DNA of 64,000 nucleotides, taken from Paenibacillus oleatilyticus (lineage in GTDB: Bacteria > Bacillota > Bacilli > Paenibacillales > NBRC-103111). The translations under genes were made by a program, and so were the position numbers. Each line of letters begins with the position of its first letter. The first letter of the stretch is position 1. Shown here one piece after another: positions 26,955 through 35,350 of this stretch. The notes under the pieces are model-generated. The model did no database searches, was not told the origin of the DNA, and saw only the letters and a program-made list of their open reading frames with translations. The stretch spans positions 62,001 to 126,000 of the forward strand of contig NZ_JAHNZO010000004.1 of NCBI RefSeq assembly GCF_018998565.1. The letters are read 5' to 3'.

Positions 26955-28571
26955 TCATCGTTTCTTGGACGAACGGTACAAACTCGGCAAAGCTCCGGTA
27001 TGGGCCTTGAACAGCTTCGTAAAATAATTTTTGTTCTCGTACGAGAGCATGGCGGCGATCTCTTCGACGGTTTTGTCGGTCCGTTCCAGAAGCTCCTGCG
27101 CTTTCTCCATCTTGGTTCGGGTGACGAACTCGACAAAATTTTCTCCCGTTTCACGTTTAAACAGCCGGCTCAAATAGTTGGGATGGAGGTGCAAATGCGC
27201 GGCCGCCTCCTCAAGGCCGACCCGTTCCTGCCACTTGCTCGCGACAAACCGCTGGCATTCCAGCACCTCGCGGCGCTTCGATTCCTTTCTGATCCTTCCG
27301 GCACACTCCACGGCCTGGTTCAGGAAATGCTGCAGCCACTCGCCCAGCTCCTGCAGGCTGGTCAGCTCCATGACGTCATGATGCAGAAGCCCTGAGGAAA
27401 AGCTCGTTTGGTTCATCTGAAGAGATTTCAGCCGCAAGCGGATCTCCAGCACGATTTTGAGCATCCATTCCTTCACTTCCACAGGGTGAAACCGGTTTTC
27501 ACGCATAACTCCCATCCATTGACCGACGGTTGCGGCGATCGAGTCCGTTTTCTCTTGCAGCACAAGCTGCCGGAAATCCTCCAAAGCCGGCACATACTGA
27601 GCTAACAGCTCGTCCCCCAAGCCTGCGACGGGCAGAGCCTGCTCCATTCGTCCGACCGATCCGTGCGGCATGTAAAACCGTTCCTTTCCTAGTCCGACGA
27701 GCGCCGCGAGGTTTTCCTTAAGACGGAGCGGCTCCTTGCAAGGCAGCCCGATCATGAACGAATAAGACACTTTCGCGTATTGAAGCAGGCACTTCTGCTG
27801 GGTACGAAGCATCTCGTCGACCCGCTTCCAGCTCCCGATACGATGTTCGGAGGAGAAGGGAAACAACAGCAGCAGCTCCCCCTGCTGATAAGGGAACACC
27901 TCGCAGGCTCCGGTACCGAGCGCTTCCGTCAATATATTCTCGGCCGTATCCCGCAGCAGCTCGGGGGTACGAAACCGCGCGACCGCTTCCCGGGGACGAT
28001 CGGGAAAGGCCAGCACAGGCACCCGCTCCCCTCGGGAAAAGTCGATCCCGTACTCCTGCGCGCGCCGCTCCCATTCTTGGACGTTGAGCAGGGGGCTCTG
28101 AATGGTCTGGAACATGAAGGCCTGCCGAAGCAAGCTGTCGTTCTGCTTCACCTTCGCTTCCATGTCCCGCTTCGCGGCTTCGGAGCTTCTCTCCGCATCA
28201 AGCGCCCCACTCATCTGCTTCAACAAGTCCCCGATCAGCCCGGCCGTCATCGTTTCTTTCAGCACATAATCGGTGACATGAAGCTTGAGCGCTTGTTGGG
28301 CGTAATCGAATTCGTCGTGACACGAGAGAATGACGACTTTTAGCTTCGGATGTAATAAGCGCATCGCCCGGATCAGCGCCATCCCGTCCATTCCCGGCAT
28401 CCCGATGTCCGTCACCAGAATATCCACCTGCGATGCCCCGGCAGCGGAGAGCGCTTCCTCAGGGTCTTGAAAGCAGCCGCCCAGCCGGCATCGAACCGCT
28501 TCCCATGGCAGCGCCTCCTTCAAATAGTGCAAAACCGGCAGATCGTCGTCGACAACAAAGACGGTGTACAT
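26955..28571 (-). CDS. YesN-type response regulator with AraC DNA-binding domain
   Basis: 538 residues: receiver domain (phosphoacceptor Asp in VTDIGMPGMDGMALI, near 55; Lys in VLKETMT), a long central linker, and a C-terminal double HTH of AraC type (AAAHLHLHPNYLSRLFKRET and EEIAAMLSYENKNYFTKLFK). Encoded directly after its histidine kinase (3-bp gap), with the ribosome site GGAGGAG overlapping the start region. Family members activate polysaccharide uptake or degradation genes; the beta-helix gene just downstream is the likely target. Confidence 0.92.
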   Translation of the reverse strand: MYTVFVVDDDLPVLHYLKEALPWEAVRCRLGGCFQDPEEALSAAGASQVDILVTDIGMPGMDGMALIRAMRLLHPKLKVVILSCHDEFDYAQQALKLHVTDYVLKETMTAGLIGDLLKQMSGALDAERSSEAAKRDMEAKVKQNDSLLRQAFMFQTIQSPLLNVQEWERRAQEYGIDFSRGERVPVLAFPDRPREAVARFRTPELLRDTAENILTEALGTGACEVFPYQQGELLLLFPFSSEHRIGSWKRVDEMLRTQQKCLLQYAKVSYSFMIGLPCKEPLRLKENLAALVGLGKERFYMPHGSVGRMEQALPVAGLGDELLAQYVPALEDFRQLVLQEKTDSIAATVGQWMGVMRENRFHPVEVKEWMLKIVLEIRLRLKSLQMNQTSFSSGLLHHDVMELTSLQELGEWLQHFLNQAVECAGRIRKESKRREVLECQRFVASKWQERVGLEEAAAHLHLHPNYLSRLFKRETGENFVEFVTRTKMEKAQELLERTDKTVEEIAAMLSYENKNYFTKLFKAHTGALPSLYRSSKKR

Positions 28572-28574
28572 CCT

Positions 28575-30362
28575 TTACTCCTCCTCTCGCTGCTGCGGAA
28601 TGACCAAAGTAATGGTCGTGCCTTGCCCCGGCTCGGAATCCATGACAAAAGAACAATGCTCCTTATAAATGAGCCGAAGACGTTCGTATACGTTCCGCAA
28701 TCCGATGCCCGACAATCCCGCGGACGCCCGTTCCTTCGCTTCGCCCTCCCCCTGCAGATCTGCGCGAAGCTTTTCCAGCCGTTCCTTCGAGATCCCGACG
28801 CCGGAATCCGCAATCACGATGTTCAGATGTCCGTCTGCCAGCAGGTGCGCACGAATCGTGATCGTTCCTCCTTTGCGGGCAAATCCGTGCAGATAAGCGT
28901 TCTCGATGATCGGCTGCAGCACAAACCGGGGCACTTCCGCCAGCACGGCATCCGAAGCGACCGTCAGCTTGAGATGAAGCCGATCGCCGAGCCGGACATT
29001 AATCAGCCGGACATACTGCTCAATCATTTCGATTTCTTCATGCAAGCTGATGAACTCATTGTTGCGGTTAATCGTCATTCTGAGCAATGAAGACAAAGAA
29101 CTGATGAGATCGGCATTTTCCGCGTCGCCGCGAAGCAAAATTCTCATGCGGATCGAATTCAAAATATTAAATAAAAAATGCGGATTGATCTGAGCCTGAA
29201 GCATGGCCAGCTCCGCCTTTCGTTTATGCTCTTGCTCACGGATGATGCTGTGGACCATCGTCTCGATCCGGTCCAGCATCCGGTCGAAGACAAAGCCCAG
29301 CCGGCCTACCTCGTCCCGGCCCCGGATACCGGATCGTTCGCCCAGATGCCCGGATTCAATCCGGATAACGGTCTGCGCCAGCCTTCGAATGGGGGTGGTC
29401 AAAGCGCCTGTCAAATAGAGCAGTACTCCGGCGAACACAATTAAGCACAGCGTTTGAACGAGAAAATCGATGCGCCGAATCGCCTGGATCGGCTTGGACG
29501 CCTGCTTATAAGGGCTCATGCTCACGAGCTGCCAATACGGATTGAGCGCTTCCGCGATGAGAAGGTTGGCTTCGCCGTCGACCTCGATCAAGCTGGCCTG
29601 TCCTTCGGCGGGCAATTGATCGCGAAACGGAAACAGCGTGCCGATGCGCTCCATCTCCTTGTCGAATACGATCCTGCCTTCCCGATCCGTAATGAGAAGC
29701 GTCTCTTCCTTCTTCGAGCTTGAAAACAGCTTTTGCAAAGCGGCCGCATCCAGACTGACGACAGCCACCGCTCTGAGCTGGTCGCCGGAGCGAATAGGCT
29801 TGGCGAGCGTAAGGACGTAAGGGTGGCGGACGCCGTCTGGATTCGGCACATAGTTCGGTTCCCCACCAACCCAGCGGGTCTGATAATGCGTCAATTCGCT
29901 CGTTTCTTGGTACCACGGCTTACCGAACAACTGCTTCGGGTCGAAGTCAAAGCTGCTGTAGTTGGCCCAATAGTCTCCATTCGGCAAAAGAATCGTCAAA
30001 TACAGCGGATCGAAGGAAGCGAGAATCGCGTCCAGCCTTTTGTTCAGCTTCAGCTTGGTTTGAACGATTTCGTACGGCTGGCGGACCGGGTCCATCCGGC
30101 CGAGCTCGGCAACGAATAAATGCAAATCCGGATCGAATTGCAGCAGGGTCAAAATATACAGCATCCGATCTAGTTGATTCGCCACGTACTGGTCTACAAT
30201 TTTCAATGATTCTTGCGAATTGCGGGTGACTTGCTCCTTCATCACGTCCTGCGTAAACCAGTTGGAGACAAAAAAAGAAACGACGGCCGGCAGCAATAAG
30301 CACACGATGATGCCCGCCATCAGCTTGCCGCGCAGCGAGAGCGATTGAATCCAAGTCCGCAT
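28575..30362 (-). CDS. YesM-family sensor histidine kinase
   Basis: 595 residues: membrane segment (about 10-32), extracellular dCache-type sensor (about 35-290), second membrane segment (about 300-322), HAMP, then the His_kinase domain with the phosphoacceptor in AQINPHFLFNILNSIR and an HATPase domain (ENAYLHGF, ADSGVGIS, GIGLRNVYERL). Partner of the YesN-type regulator. ATG 30362 has GGGGAGGAG seven nucleotides ahead; the open frame extends 38 codons upstream without a site. Confidence 0.93.
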   Translation of the reverse strand: MRTWIQSLSLRGKLMAGIIVCLLLPAVVSFFVSNWFTQDVMKEQVTRNSQESLKIVDQYVANQLDRMLYILTLLQFDPDLHLFVAELGRMDPVRQPYEIVQTKLKLNKRLDAILASFDPLYLTILLPNGDYWANYSSFDFDPKQLFGKPWYQETSELTHYQTRWVGGEPNYVPNPDGVRHPYVLTLAKPIRSGDQLRAVAVVSLDAAALQKLFSSSKKEETLLITDREGRIVFDKEMERIGTLFPFRDQLPAEGQASLIEVDGEANLLIAEALNPYWQLVSMSPYKQASKPIQAIRRIDFLVQTLCLIVFAGVLLYLTGALTTPIRRLAQTVIRIESGHLGERSGIRGRDEVGRLGFVFDRMLDRIETMVHSIIREQEHKRKAELAMLQAQINPHFLFNILNSIRMRILLRGDAENADLISSLSSLLRMTINRNNEFISLHEEIEMIEQYVRLINVRLGDRLHLKLTVASDAVLAEVPRFVLQPIIENAYLHGFARKGGTITIRAHLLADGHLNIVIADSGVGISKERLEKLRADLQGEGEAKERASAGLSGIGLRNVYERLRLIYKEHCSFVMDSEPGQGTTITLVIPQQREEE

Positions 30363-30474
30363 AGGGAAGCTCCTCCCCGAGCCGAAGGTGAAAAGGAGAA
30401 CATTCGTCCTCCTTGCCTTCATCTTACCATAGCTTGGAAGGTAGCAGACCGTTTCTCGTTGCCCGCGGCAGCAC

Positions 30475-30511
30475 AAAAAACGCCAAGCCGCAAAAAAGAT
30501 CGACTTGGCGT
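30475..30511 (-). terminator. terminator of the des-desK-desR-ypsA operon
   Basis: CGCCAAG and CTTGGCG (30481-30487, 30504-30510) with a minus-strand run of six U, immediately after the YpsA-like stop. Confidence 0.75.
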
Positions 30512-30512
30512 C

Positions 30513-31073
30513 TTATTCGTCATATTGATGAAGCAGCGCCTCTTCCTCGGCCGCGCTTTGCAGATCGTACGCCGTGATGCTGTGGATCGGATAATACTCC
30601 TGATCCGCCAGACGCAGCGCTTCCTCCCGAAGGAATTTCGGCGAGCCCTCGTTCTCGTCGTCGTAGACTAGCAGCAGACCGTCGGAATTGCGCAGTAAAA
30701 ATTGATCCCGCGCGCGAAACTGCCACGGCCCGCTATATTTGCTTTTCGTGACGCTATTCACATAGTCCGCGCCCGCCATCACCTGCTGGTAAGCGGCCTT
30801 TTTCTCTTCGCTCCAGTTCTCCTCCTGCTCCAGGAACGGGGTAATGACGGCGAGCTTCAGCTCGTAGCCTTGCGACTTCATCTCGAGCGCCGCCTCGGCC
30901 GCCCACAGCTCCACGCCCCATTGGCCGCTGACGATCACCCATTCGAGCCCTTCGTCCAGCAACGCGGCGAACCGGCTTTTCAGCGCCTTCTTAATAATCC
31001 CGATGCCGGGATGCTTCAGCGAAAATATCCCAAGCTCCGACGCCTTGTAGCCCGTTACAAGCAAGCTTTTCAC
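30513..31073 (-). CDS. YpsA/DUF1273-like SLOG-family protein
   Basis: 186 residues with a Rossmann-like SLOG fold: SLLVTGYKASELGIF at the start, WVIVSGQWGVELWAAEAAL (about 50) and QFLLRNSDGLLLVYDDENEGSP (near 130), matching the YpsA family known to affect cell division and stress tolerance in Bacillus; SLOG proteins bind nucleotide-derived ligands. The GTG at 31073 has a perfect AAGGAGG at 8 nt, deciding against the upstream open frame. Last gene of the desaturase operon, 31 bp after desR; no functional link to lipid desaturation is known to me. Confidence 0.82.
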   Translation of the reverse strand: MKSLLVTGYKASELGIFSLKHPGIGIIKKALKSRFAALLDEGLEWVIVSGQWGVELWAAEAALEMKSQGYELKLAVITPFLEQEENWSEEKKAAYQQVMAGADYVNSVTKSKYSGPWQFRARDQFLLRNSDGLLLVYDDENEGSPKFLREEALRLADQEYYPIHSITAYDLQSAAEEEALLHQYDE

Positions 31074-31104
31074 GGTACCAGCCTCCTTGTGACTTGTGCA
31101 GCGG

Positions 31105-31704
31105 TTATTTAAACCATCCTTTTTCCTTAAACCGCATGATCGCCTCGATCCGGTTGCTGACGCCGAGCTTATCCAGAATGACGGAAATGTAGTTGCGGAC
31201 GGTGCCGGTGGTAATATAGAGCTGACTGGCAATTTCCTTTGTATTCTTGCCGTCGGCGATCAGGTGCAGCACTTCCTGCTCCCGCTCGGTCAGCGGATTC
31301 TCCTCCCCGGCCTCCTCATCGACCAGCTCCGAGGCGTAGATGCGCCGACCGGCCATGACGCTGCGGATCGAATCCGCCAGTTCTTCGCTGGGGCTGTCTT
31401 TCAGCAAATACCCATGCACCCCGGCCTTCAGCGCGCGCTCGAAATAGCCGTAGCGGGCAAACGTCGTCAGGATGATCACCTTGCAGCCGCAGCCCTTCAG
31501 CTCCTCGGCCGCTTCCAGCCCGCTCTTCCCGGGCATCTCGATGTCCATGATGCAAATATCCGGCTTATGAAGGCGGACCAGCTTGACCGCATCCTCGCCA
31601 TGGTTGGCCCGTCCGACAACCGTCATGTCCTCCTCCAGATCGAGCAAGGAAGCCAGCGCGCCCAACAGCAGCCGCTGATCCTCGGCAATGACAATGCGAA
31701 TCAT
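31105..31704 (-). CDS. desR: response regulator DesR (NarL/LuxR type)
   Basis: 199 residues: receiver domain with phosphoacceptor in DICIMDIEMPGKSGL (Asp54) and Lys in YLLKDSPSEEL, then a LuxR-type HTH (LTEREQEVLHLIADGKNTKE). It overlaps desK by 4 bp. In Bacillus the phosphorylated form activates the desaturase gene on cold shift. Tandem sites upstream of des (34021-34058) are the probable targets. Confidence 0.92.
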   Translation of the reverse strand: MIRIVIAEDQRLLLGALASLLDLEEDMTVVGRANHGEDAVKLVRLHKPDICIMDIEMPGKSGLEAAEELKGCGCKVIILTTFARYGYFERALKAGVHGYLLKDSPSEELADSIRSVMAGRRIYASELVDEEAGEENPLTEREQEVLHLIADGKNTKEIASQLYITTGTVRNYISVILDKLGVSNRIEAIMRFKEKGWFK

Positions 31705-32837
31705 TCCCCCGCCTCCTTTTCCGGTTGTTTGAAGACATTCGGCACTTTCATCACGATCATCGTTCCCGGACCCGGACCGATTTCCAGGCTCCCGTTCACG
31801 AATTCGAGGCGCTCCTTCATGCCTCCCAGCCCGTTGCCCCGCAAGCAGTCCGGATGCTCCGCCAGACCGCAGCCGTCATCCTGCACCCGGACCACGAGCT
31901 CCGTCCGCGACGGCGTGATGGTAATCCAGCATGTGGATGCGCCGCTATGTTTGACAATATTGGTAACAGCTTCCTTCACGCACATACTGACCACATTTTC
32001 GTTCAGCAGCGAGGTGTTGGTCAGCTTCGGGCTGCCCTCCAGAATAAAATCGATCTGCGCCGCTTTCAGCATCTGCTTGACCCGAAATACTTCATCCTCC
32101 AGCCGCGTGCCGCGCATCTGGGTGACCATCTCCCGCACTTCCTTCAGCGCGCTTCTGGCGGTCTGATGAATGTCATTCAGCTCGGCTTGGGCGCGGCTCG
32201 GGTTTTTGCCGATCAATTTCCCGGCCAGATCGCTCTTGAGGCCGATAAGCGACAGCTTCTGGCCGAGCGTGTCGTGCAGGTCGCGGGCGATTCTTTGGCG
32301 TTCCTTCAGCTTGACGAGCTCGGAAACTTTCCTGTTCGCCACCTCGAGCTCGTCCTGCAGCTTCTCCCGCTTATTCCGGTTGTATGTGTTCACCGGCAGC
32401 AGAATGACGCCGATCAAGCTGACCAGCACAAACGGCAGCTGCGTAATAATGACCGGATTTTGCGTTACGAAGCCGTAATTGATCGAGACCAGCGTGCTGA
32501 CCAGATGAATGGAATACAGCGTAAAAAATCCGACCCGATGCTGGATATTGCCGATAAAAAACGCCAGAAAGAGCGAGAAATACACATAGCCGAACAGCAG
32601 GCTCATCGTAATGGAAATGCCGATCTGCACGCTGGTCCAGAAGTACACCAGCCATCCTTTGGATACAAAAGTAAGCACATAGCATATAAAAAAGCCGATA
32701 ATCATCGTAATGCCGACGACCACTTTATAAGTCGATGAAGAGCTGAAAATGAAATAAAACGGAAGAATATAAAAGACGACCCATACATAGGGGCTGAGTC
32801 CCGTATTTTTGTGAATAATTTGAATCCACTTGCGCAT
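31701..32837 (-). CDS. desK: thermosensor histidine kinase DesK
   Basis: 378 residues with five N-terminal membrane segments (about 17-33, 37-60, 63-88, 90-110, 125-148), a coiled linker, the HisKA_3 motif RIARDLHDTLGQKLSL (His near 190) and an HATPase domain ending GNGLGGMKERLEF. This topology matches Bacillus DesK, whose membrane region senses lipid thickness and fluidity and switches between kinase and phosphatase. Between des and desR on the same strand. Confidence 0.92.
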   Translation of the reverse strand: MRKWIQIIHKNTGLSPYVWVVFYILPFYFIFSSSSTYKVVVGITMIIGFFICYVLTFVSKGWLVYFWTSVQIGISITMSLLFGYVYFSLFLAFFIGNIQHRVGFFTLYSIHLVSTLVSINYGFVTQNPVIITQLPFVLVSLIGVILLPVNTYNRNKREKLQDELEVANRKVSELVKLKERQRIARDLHDTLGQKLSLIGLKSDLAGKLIGKNPSRAQAELNDIHQTARSALKEVREMVTQMRGTRLEDEVFRVKQMLKAAQIDFILEGSPKLTNTSLLNENVVSMCVKEAVTNIVKHSGASTCWITITPSRTELVVRVQDDGCGLAEHPDCLRGNGLGGMKERLEFVNGSLEIGPGPGTMIVMKVPNVFKQPEKEAGE

Positions 32838-32867
32838 GGCGTCACCCTTGTCTTTTGAAACAGGCTT

Positions 32868-33920
32868 TTATTTTCCTTGCAAGCTCGGACTGGGGCTTTT
32901 CACCTGGCTGGCCGCCGCCGGCTTGCGGAGCAAAGGCTTGATGTCTTTAAAGCCTACAAAGTTTTTGCGCTCCTCGTCCCACAAGTGGAAACGAAGCGAC
33001 TGCAAGCTGGTGCCAATCGTAAGCGTCGTAACCTTCTGCAGCTCGGGCGTGGCCTCATGCGCCTTCTCCAGATTATAGTTCGGCACCTTCGGACTCAGAT
33101 GATGCACGTGATGAAACCCGATGTTTCCGGTGATCCACTGCAGCAGCTTCGGAAGCTTGTAATAAGAGCTCCCTTCTACGGCCGCTTTCACGTAGCTCCA
33201 CTGGTCCTCATTCTCGAAGTAGGATTCCTCGAATTGATGCTGCACGTAAAACATCCAGATGCCAAGCAAGCCGGAGACGAAAAAGACCGGGCCTTGAACC
33301 AGCACAAAAGCCTGCCAACCGATCACCCAGATCAGCAGCGCATACAGAGCGACGATCGCCAGATTCGTTACGTAAGTGTTGATCCGCTCTTTGCGTCTCG
33401 CTCCCTTGCGGTTAAAGCGGTATTGAAGCAGAAACACGTAGACCGGGCCGACGACGAACATCGACAGCGGATTCCGGTAAATCCGGTAAGCGATCCGTCT
33501 CCATAGCGGAGCGGCAACGTATTCGTCCACGGTGAGAATCCAGATGTCCCCGACGCCGCGCTTATCGAGGTTGCTGCTTGTGGCATGATGAATCGAATGG
33601 CTGTTTTTCCACTGCTCATACGGACATAGCGTCATCACACCCGTGATATTTCCGAGTATATCATTAGCGAGCCGGCTTTTGAAGAACGATTGGTGACAAC
33701 AGTCATGGAAAATAATAAAAGTCCGGACCACAAAGCCGCCGGCCACGATGGTGAGAGGAAGCGTCAACCAGTAAGAAACGGACAAGCTGGCATAGGCCGC
33801 ATACCAGAGCAGCACCAGCGGTACCAACGTGTTCACAAGCTGCCATAGGCTTGATTTCGTATCGGTTTTCTCAAAGGGACCGACGTTCTTTTTAAGATGA
33901 GCTATATTCGCTTGGTGCAT
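32868..33920 (-). CDS. des: membrane fatty acid (acyl-lipid) desaturase
   Basis: 350 residues, four to six membrane segments and three His boxes: HDCCHQ (about 73), HSIHHATS (about 109) and HHVHH (about 275). These bind the di-iron centre that introduces a double bond (delta-5 in B. subtilis Des) into membrane phospholipid chains, restoring fluidity in the cold. First gene of the des-desK-desR operon, preceded by tandem palindromic operators and a promoter with a good -10 but poor -35, as expected for an activated gene. ATG 33920 follows GAGGAGG. Confidence 0.93.
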   Translation of the reverse strand: MHQANIAHLKKNVGPFEKTDTKSSLWQLVNTLVPLVLLWYAAYASLSVSYWLTLPLTIVAGGFVVRTFIIFHDCCHQSFFKSRLANDILGNITGVMTLCPYEQWKNSHSIHHATSSNLDKRGVGDIWILTVDEYVAAPLWRRIAYRIYRNPLSMFVVGPVYVFLLQYRFNRKGARRKERINTYVTNLAIVALYALLIWVIGWQAFVLVQGPVFFVSGLLGIWMFYVQHQFEESYFENEDQWSYVKAAVEGSSYYKLPKLLQWITGNIGFHHVHHLSPKVPNYNLEKAHEATPELQKVTTLTIGTSLQSLRFHLWDEERKNFVGFKDIKPLLRKPAAASQVKSPSPSLQGK

Positions 33921-33991
33921 TCGTTTATTTCCTCCTCGATAGGACGCGCGGGGAACGTTATAGAACGTCGGACGCAGGTTTTCTATCCTCT

Positions 33992-34058
33992 ATTATAGAG
34001 AAAGCGTCCGGCAGCCTGTAGTCATAAACGTCAGATCGAGGGTATGACAATCGTCATA
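33992..34058 (-). promoter_or_regulatory. des promoter with tandem DesR-type operators
   Basis: Minus-strand TATAAT at 33992-33997, a -35 region (34015-34020) lacking consensus, and two related sites just upstream: CTGAC-GTTT-ATGAC (34021-34034) and the perfect palindrome TATGAC-AATC-GTCATA (34043-34058). Their centres are about 22-23 bp apart (two helical turns), at roughly -43 and -65, a classical activator arrangement for a dimeric regulator. Confidence 0.65.
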
Positions 34059-34548
34059 TATCACTGGGTTTAACTGGAATCTGATATAGCCGTATCGCCA
34101 GATTAAGGGAAGCGTCCATCGCTCGGATTCTCGCAAATGCCGGTTCGAGCGTATCGACGACTTCATCGATAAACAAATCGATATGGAATTTCAAGGTCGT
34201 TCCGAGCTGCCTTCCGTACGGCGTTTCCGGCGGAAAAGCAAAAGGACGCAATTGGATCGTATTCCCGCCCCTTGCCTGGTCCCTGATAAACCACGAAATA
34301 AACTCCAGGGCGACCAAGCCTTCTTCAGATCGTTCGATCTCAAATTCAAACTGGAGGAACACCTCGTTTTCCAGTCCGCCGTTAGTGCGCCTTAAAGTGG
34401 CGTGGGGCAGGTGGGCATAATCGGACAGGGACAGCATTTCGCGGTCGATCGGCTCCAAATTCTCCACGTGGCTTTCTACGCTGACCATTCCTTTTAAACG
34501 CAGTAAAGTCTCATGAAAATTGTTGACATCGATAGGATAATTGCTCAT
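34054..34548 (-). CDS. hypothetical cytosolic protein
   Basis: 164 residues without signal or membrane segments. I do not recognise the family. Mixed alpha/beta composition with an acidic first half and a conserved-looking aromatic strand pair (VFLQFEFEIERSEEGLVALE). ATG 34548 has AAGGA at 8 nt; an upstream in-frame start at 34599 lacks a site. It is transcribed toward des, and its last codons overlap the distal DesR-type palindrome, so it is probably a separate unit. Confidence 0.6.
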   Translation of the reverse strand: MSNYPIDVNNFHETLLRLKGMVSVESHVENLEPIDREMLSLSDYAHLPHATLRRTNGGLENEVFLQFEFEIERSEEGLVALEFISWFIRDQARGGNTIQLRPFAFPPETPYGRQLGTTLKFHIDLFIDEVVDTLEPAFARIRAMDASLNLAIRLYQIPVKPSDI

Positions 34549-34630
34549 GTGATATTCCTTCTCTCCAAGATGATGAATATAGATTCGACAGCGGGACAAC
34601 CGATCCTTTTTCGTAAGAAGGATGCGATAA

Positions 34631-34713
34631 TTGGAAAACAGCTCCTAAAATCTCTATAGACCGACGGTCAGTCATATGGTAGTATAACCTATAGACTGAC
34701 GGTCAGTCTATAG
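34631..34713 (+). promoter_or_regulatory. promoter and two operators of the TetR/MFS operon
   Basis: TTGGAA (34631-34636), 18-nt spacer, TATAGA (34655-34660). A perfect 25-bp palindrome CTATAGACTGAC-G-GTCAGTCTATAG spans 34689-34713 and abuts the ribosome site; a second, imperfect copy (34654-34677) covers the -10. GACTGAC-G-GTCAGTC is a common TetR operator form, implying autorepression. Confidence 0.8.
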
Positions 34714-34724
34714 GAGGTATTCGT

Positions 34725-35336
34725 ATGAAACGAATTGTTAAAGATCCGAAGACGCGGCGACAAGAGATTCTGACGGTGGCCGGTGAACTGTTTCGACATC
34801 ACGGCTATGCGAGCACAACCGTGGAGGCGATCATCCAGAAGGTCGGCGTGGCGAAAGGGACTTTTTATTACTACTTTAAATCGAAGGAACAAATTCTGGA
34901 TGCGCTTGTTCACGAACTGGTCGACCAGCTTTGCGAAGCCTATCAACAAATCGCTGACAACCCTGCGATGGGCGTGATGGATAAGCTGCGCCAGATGCTG
35001 CGGGGACAGCATCAGCTTGCGGTCAACGAAAGCGAGTTGATGGAAGGGCTGCACCGGCCCGAGAACCGGGAGCTTCACGAGCGGGTTAACATCGAAATTA
35101 TCGTGAAAATTTCGCCGGTATTGGCCCAAGTTATCGAACAAGGCAAACAAGAAGCCCTGTTTGATGTGGAGTATCCGCTGGAAACCGTCCAATTTCTTCT
35201 TGCGGGGTCGCAATTTCTGCTGGAGTCCGGCCTCTTCCACTGGAATCAAGAGGAGCAGACGAGACGGCTTAAGTCCATGCAGGCGATGATCGAGAGGTCC
35301 TTAGGCGCGAAGCGGGGCTCCTTTTCATTTATTTAG
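34725..35336 (+). CDS. TetR-family repressor
   Basis: 203 residues with an N-terminal HTH (TTVEAIIQKVGVAKGTFYYYFKSKEQIL, about 29-56) and a helical ligand domain. TAGGAGG overlaps the operator immediately before the ATG. Co-transcribed with an MFS exporter 14 bp downstream and therefore probably represses its own efflux operon until a drug-like ligand binds. Two operator copies lie in the promoter. Confidence 0.92.
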   Translation: MKRIVKDPKTRRQEILTVAGELFRHHGYASTTVEAIIQKVGVAKGTFYYYFKSKEQILDALVHELVDQLCEAYQQIADNPAMGVMDKLRQMLRGQHQLAVNESELMEGLHRPENRELHERVNIEIIVKISPVLAQVIEQGKQEALFDVEYPLETVQFLLAGSQFLLESGLFHWNQEEQTRRLKSMQAMIERSLGAKRGSFSFI

Positions 35337-35350
35337 GCGGGGGTGCGGAA

